Below the pieces are notes generated by a model. That model worked only from the letters and a program-made list of their open reading frames with translations. It was not told where the DNA came from and ran no database searches. 19,272 nucleotides of DNA from JBFEUI01 sp041547565 (lineage in GTDB: Bacteria; Pseudomonadota; Gammaproteobacteria; Thiohalomonadales; Thiohalomonadaceae): contig JBFEUI010000046.1 of the NCBI GenBank assembly GCA_041547565.1, positions 1 through 19,272 of the forward strand. Reading direction: 5' to 3'. The number at the start of each line of letters is the position of its first letter. Positions within the stretch are counted from its first letter, which is position 1. Positions 18,566 to 19,272 of this stretch are shown piece after piece. The position numbers were made by a program, and so were the translations under genes.

Positions 18566-19272
18566 ATGCGCATTTTTGAAGAAATGGAATCGGAAGTACG
18601 TGGCTATGTCCGCTCTTTCCCGGCAATATTTGATACCGCCAAGGGCTCGTTCATCTACGACGAGCACGGCAACAGGTACATCGATTTCTTTGCCGGGGCC
18701 GGTACCCTCAACTACGGTCACAACAACCCGCTCATCAGCGAGGCGATGATCGAGTACCTGCAGCGTGACGGCATCGTCCACGCGCTGGACAAGGCCACCG
18801 TGGCGAAGAAAAACTTCCTGCAAAGCTTCCACGACACCATCCTGGCCCCGCGCAACCTGAACTACAAGATCCAGTTCACCGGACCCACCGGCACCAACTC
18901 GGTGGAGACCGCGCTGAAACTGGCGCGCATGGTCAAGCGCCGTTCCAACGTCATCGCCTTCACCAACGGCTACCACGGCCTGACCATGGGCGCCCTGGCA
19001 GTGACCGGTAACGACTTCTATCGCGATGAGTCCTACGGTGCACGCAACAATGCCGACTCGGTGCCGTTCGACGGCTACTTCGGTCCGGGCGTGAACACCA
19101 TCGACTACCTGCGCAAATTCCTCGAGGACGGCTCCTCCGGTATCGACCTGCCGGCGGCGATCATCGTCGAGACCGTGCAGGGCGAGGGCGGTATCAATGT
19201 CGCCAGCTTAACGTGGCTCAAGGAACTCGAGGAGCTGTGCCACGAGTTCGACATCCTGCTGATCATCGACGA
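18566..19272 (+). CDS. ectB: Diaminobutyrate--2-oxoglutarate transaminase, 5' part
   Basis: A PLP-dependent class III aminotransferase that makes 2,4-diaminobutyrate from aspartate semialdehyde, the first dedicated step of ectoine synthesis. About 235 of some 420 residues are present before the window ends, so the catalytic PLP lysine lies outside. Visible signatures are VRSFPAIFDTAKGSFIYDE (15-33), YIDFFAGAGTLNYGHNNP (38-55), the PLP-phosphate-binding GPTGTNSVETALKLAR (106-121), TNGYHGLTMGALAVTGN (133-149), VETVQGEGGINVAS (201-214) and the start of LLIIDD. AGGAG lies eight bases before the ATG. ectC is expected beyond the right edge. Confidence 0.96.
   Translation, partial: MRIFEEMESEVRGYVRSFPAIFDTAKGSFIYDEHGNRYIDFFAGAGTLNYGHNNPLISEAMIEYLQRDGIVHALDKATVAKKNFLQSFHDTILAPRNLNYKIQFTGPTGTNSVETALKLARMVKRRSNVIAFTNGYHGLTMGALAVTGNDFYRDESYGARNNADSVPFDGYFGPGVNTIDYLRKFLEDGSSGIDLPAAIIVETVQGEGGINVASLTWLKELEELCHEFDILLIID

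Overview
The window is chromosomal DNA of a moderately GC-rich gammaproteobacterium. The order aroQ-accB-accC-prmA, zinc-ribbon/DUF3426 protein, dusB-fis-purH-purD is a conserved gammaproteobacterial housekeeping cluster that I know from Pseudomonas-type genomes. A proteobacterial phosphoribulokinase and an ectABC-type locus follow it. Together they suggest a halotolerant or marine autotroph that fixes CO2 by the Calvin cycle, such as a sulfur oxidiser of the Chromatiales/Thiotrichales type. The species cannot be named from this sequence, and no RuBisCO gene lies in the window.

Layout. Bases 1-466 hold no gene: an 11-copy GTGAGGC heptamer array that runs off the left edge, a facing TTCACCC array, a REP/BIME-like double palindrome and a CRP-like dyad. 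Bases 467-3735 carry aroQ (shikimate pathway), accB and accC (acetyl-CoA carboxylase) and prmA (L11 methyltransferase). A heptamer-based nested inverted repeat sits between accC and prmA. A chemoreceptor gene is inserted in reverse orientation at 3751-5364, with a sigma-28-like promoter. Bases 5652-7439 encode a zinc-ribbon/DUF3426 membrane protein with a recent internal duplication. Bases 7573-10448 carry dusB-fis (overlapping) and purH, which ends in a strong terminator.

Between purH and purD lie two accessory envelope phospho-enzyme genes. They are a membrane-anchored purple-acid-phosphatase-like metallophosphoesterase (minus strand) and an LtaS-like alkaline-phosphatase-superfamily membrane protein (plus strand). 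They diverge from a 136-bp region containing several palindromes. The LtaS-like gene is tightly coupled to purD. After purD come an FmdE-like protein of unknown function and prk, closed by a bidirectional terminator.

The right end is an ectoine locus. A MarR-type regulator (EctR/CosR type) is divergent from ectA and a truncated ectB. An 18-bp palindrome overlapping the ectA -10/+1 region matches, as I recall it, the EctR1 operator of methanotrophs in 16 of 18 positions. 

The least explained signal is a set of intergenic heptamer-phased repeats at four places (1-161, 2771-2850, 5383-5407, 10454-10481). They share 7-bp words (ATACAAG, TTAAAAG, GGACAA). In at least two cases direct heptamers face inverted ones across a short spacer. 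Three of the four lie next to points where the housekeeping cluster is interrupted or changes direction.
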